NCBI GenBank assembly: GCA_037176705.1
Contig: CM073887.1
Coordinates: 24,803,501-24,867,500 of the forward strand
Direction of reading: 5' to 3'
Source of the DNA: Molossus alvarezi
Lineage: Eukaryota; Chordata; Mammalia; Chiroptera; Molossidae
Length of the DNA stretch: 64,000 nt
The notes under the pieces are model-generated. The model was not told the origin of the DNA. It searched no databases and was given only the letters and a program-made list of their open reading frames with translations. Positions 62,469 through 64,000 of this stretch are shown here, piece after piece. The position numbers were made by a program, and so were the translations under genes. Numbering within the stretch: position 1 is the first letter of the stretch; each line of letters begins with the position of its first letter.

Positions 62469-62710
62469 TGTTTTTTTGAGATTAAAAAAATTTTTTTTTT
62501 CTTTATTGATTTTAGAGAGAGAAGAAGGGAGAGGGAGAGAGAGATAGAAACATTGATGAGAGAGAACATCAATTGGTTGCCTTCTGCATGCCCCCCCTAC
62601 CCCACTGGGGATTTGGCCCACAACCTGGGCATGTGCCCTGACCAGGAATTAAACCAGCAACCTCTTGGTGCATGGGTTGATGCTCAACCGCTGAGCTACA
62701 CTGGCTGGGC
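62469..62710 (-). mobile_element. Ves SINE (second head type) nested in L1
   Basis: Tail ctttattgattttagagaga, body ccactggggatttggcccac, head ctgagctacactggctgggc. Imperfect duplication ttga(g/a)tatttct(a/g)ttg at 62451 and 62711. Confidence 0.92.
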
Positions 62711-63370
62711 TTGAATATTTCTGTTGTAATTGATTTCTAGTTTTATGCATTGTGATCTGAGAAGATGCTTTATATGACTTCAATCTTTTTGAACTTGTAG
62801 AGACTTAGTTTGTGTACTAACATGTGGTCTATCTTTGAGAATGACCCTAGTACATTTGGAAAGAACGTATATTCTGCAGCTTTGGAGTGAAATGTTCTAT
62901 AAATGTCAATTAAATTCAGCTGATCTAGTGTGTTGCTTAGGGTCACTGTTTCCTTATTATTTTTTTGTCTAGAAGATGTATCCAGTGGTATCAGTGGGTT
63001 ATTAAAGTCCCCCGCTATGACTGTATTGCTCTTGACCTCTCTCTTGAAGTCCTCCAGAAGTTTTTAAGTATATTTAGGTGCCCCTATATTTGGTGCATAT
63101 ATGTTTACCAGAGGTATATACTCTTGTTCAATTGATTCTTTTAATATTATGTAGTGACTTTCTTTGTCTCTTATTATGGCCCTCATTTTGAAGTCTATCT
63201 TGTGAGATATGAGTATTGCTATACCAGCTTTCTTTTCATTTCCATTTCCCTGGAAAATTTGTTTTTCACCCCTTCACTTTCATCCTGTATGAGTCTGTTG
63301 TTCTGAGGTAGGTTTCTTGTAGACAGCATATATATGGGTCAGGTTTTCTTATTCAATCAGCTACCCTACG

Positions 63371-63373
<3 letters not shown>

Positions 63374-63403
<30 letters not shown>

Positions 63404-63633
63404 CTCACCTGAGGACATTTTTGCATTTATCTTCAGATAGAGCGGGAGGGAGAGAGGGAGGAAGAGAAAGAGAACATCAACATGAGAGACACATCGAGTG
63501 GTTACCACTCACACGACCCCAACTGGGGCAGGGACAAACTGCAACTGAGGTACATGCCCTTAGTGGGAGCTGAACCTGGGACTCTCTGGTCCACAGGCCA
63601 ATACTCTAACCGCTGAGCCAAACCTGCCAGGGC
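63374..63633 (-). mobile_element. Ves SINE nested in L1
   Basis: Long T-run, accctcacctgaggacattt, ttgcatttatcttcagatag, head gctgagccaaacctgccagg. It lies at the same L1 position as the SINE at 54250 in the other L1. Confidence 0.92.
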
Positions 63634-63717
63634 CCTCTGTCTTTTGATTGGAGCATTTAAACCATTTACCTTTAAAGATACTATTAATAAGTACTTATTT
63701 GTTGCTATTTTTATTCT

Positions 63718-64000
63718 TTATCCCTGTGTTCCTCTCTCTCTATTTCTTCTTCTTACAACAGTCCCTTTAGCATTTCTTGGAGTGCTGGTTTGGTGGTAGT
63801 AAATTCCTTTAGCCTGTTTTTTTTTTTTTTTTTTTTGGTCTGTGAAGCTTTTTATTTCACCTTCAATTTTGAATGATAGCCTTGCTGGATAGAGTAGTCT
63901 TGGATTCAGACCCTTGCTTTTCATTACTTTGTATACTTTATGCCACTCCTTTCTGGCCTGCATTGTTTCTATTGAAAAATCAGCTTATGATCTAATAGAC
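63718..64000 (-). pseudogene. L1 ORF1 C-terminal fragment (cut by window end)
   Basis: Reads MQARKEWHKVYKVMKSKGLN and LLYPARLSFKIEGEIKSF, then a poly-T/poly-Lys expansion at 63819-63837 that disrupts the frame. Upstream coding lies outside the window. Confidence 0.88.

Larger units (their letters stand above)
60362..64000 (-). mobile_element. LINE-1 with internal deletion, runs off window
   Basis: The 3' end (T-rich left end, then ttattacagatgtttctccc) lies at about 60,362, and ORF1 C-terminal sequence is reached at 63718-63963, so the 5' end lies beyond the window. Relative to the L1 at 50267-54968, about 1.4 kb of ORF2 is missing at about 61,665. It carries three nested insertions (61212-61436, 62469-62710, 63374-63633). 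All frames are broken. Confidence 0.92.

Noticed and set aside
37706..64000. Expected neighbour gene TLR2
   Set aside because: No leucine-rich-repeat or TIR-domain coding sequence is visible; the gene probably lies beyond the window.

Overview
The window is nuclear DNA from a placental mammal, very probably a yangochiropteran bat of vespertilionid type. I base this on about 28 copies of tRNA-derived SINEs of the bat Ves family, LINE-1 copies of a modern mammalian lineage, SPIN-type hAT fragments and a piggyBac-like miniature element. Species-level assignment is an inference; no sequence search was possible.

Positions 1 to about 37,705 (+ strand) hold the 3' part of one spliced protein-coding gene, which I identify as TMEM131L (KIAA0922). 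Sixteen coding exons can be placed (76 to 37,566). Splice phases agree across all 15 introns and the exons join into one open frame of 949 codons plus stop. They encode the last part of the lumenal/extracellular region, the single transmembrane helix and the whole cytoplasmic tail. The first part of the protein lies upstream of the window. Two poly(A) signals follow the stop codon. The introns carry Ves SINEs, old MIR/L2/L1 fragments, a Tigger2/MER8 transposon and an 86-bp TTAA-flanked inverted-repeat element.

From 37.7 kb to the end I see no host gene. The first 12.5 kb is a patchwork of old repeats (MER5-like, L1 3' ends, L2, MIR), Ves SINEs and one SPIN-type hAT copy. From 50.27 kb there are three LINE-related insertions: (i) a 4.7-kb 5'-truncated L1 on the - strand with a perfect 17-bp target duplication; (ii) a 2.2-kb 5'UTR-ORF1-3'UTR element on the + strand with no ORF2, that is a HAL1 ('half-L1'), also with a perfect 17-bp duplication; and (iii) a - strand L1 from about 60.36 kb past the window end, with a 1.4-kb internal deletion, a nested SPIN copy and two nested SINEs. 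Insertions (i) and (ii) lie 11 bp apart inside one ancient MIR.

The parts most worth a second look are the ORF2-less HAL1 with its L1-like 3' end, the two SPIN-type copies (a superfamily known for horizontal transfer), the 86-bp TTAA-flanked element, and a tRNA-head-only tailless SINE copy. No CRISPR, operon, rRNA or functional tRNA gene is present.
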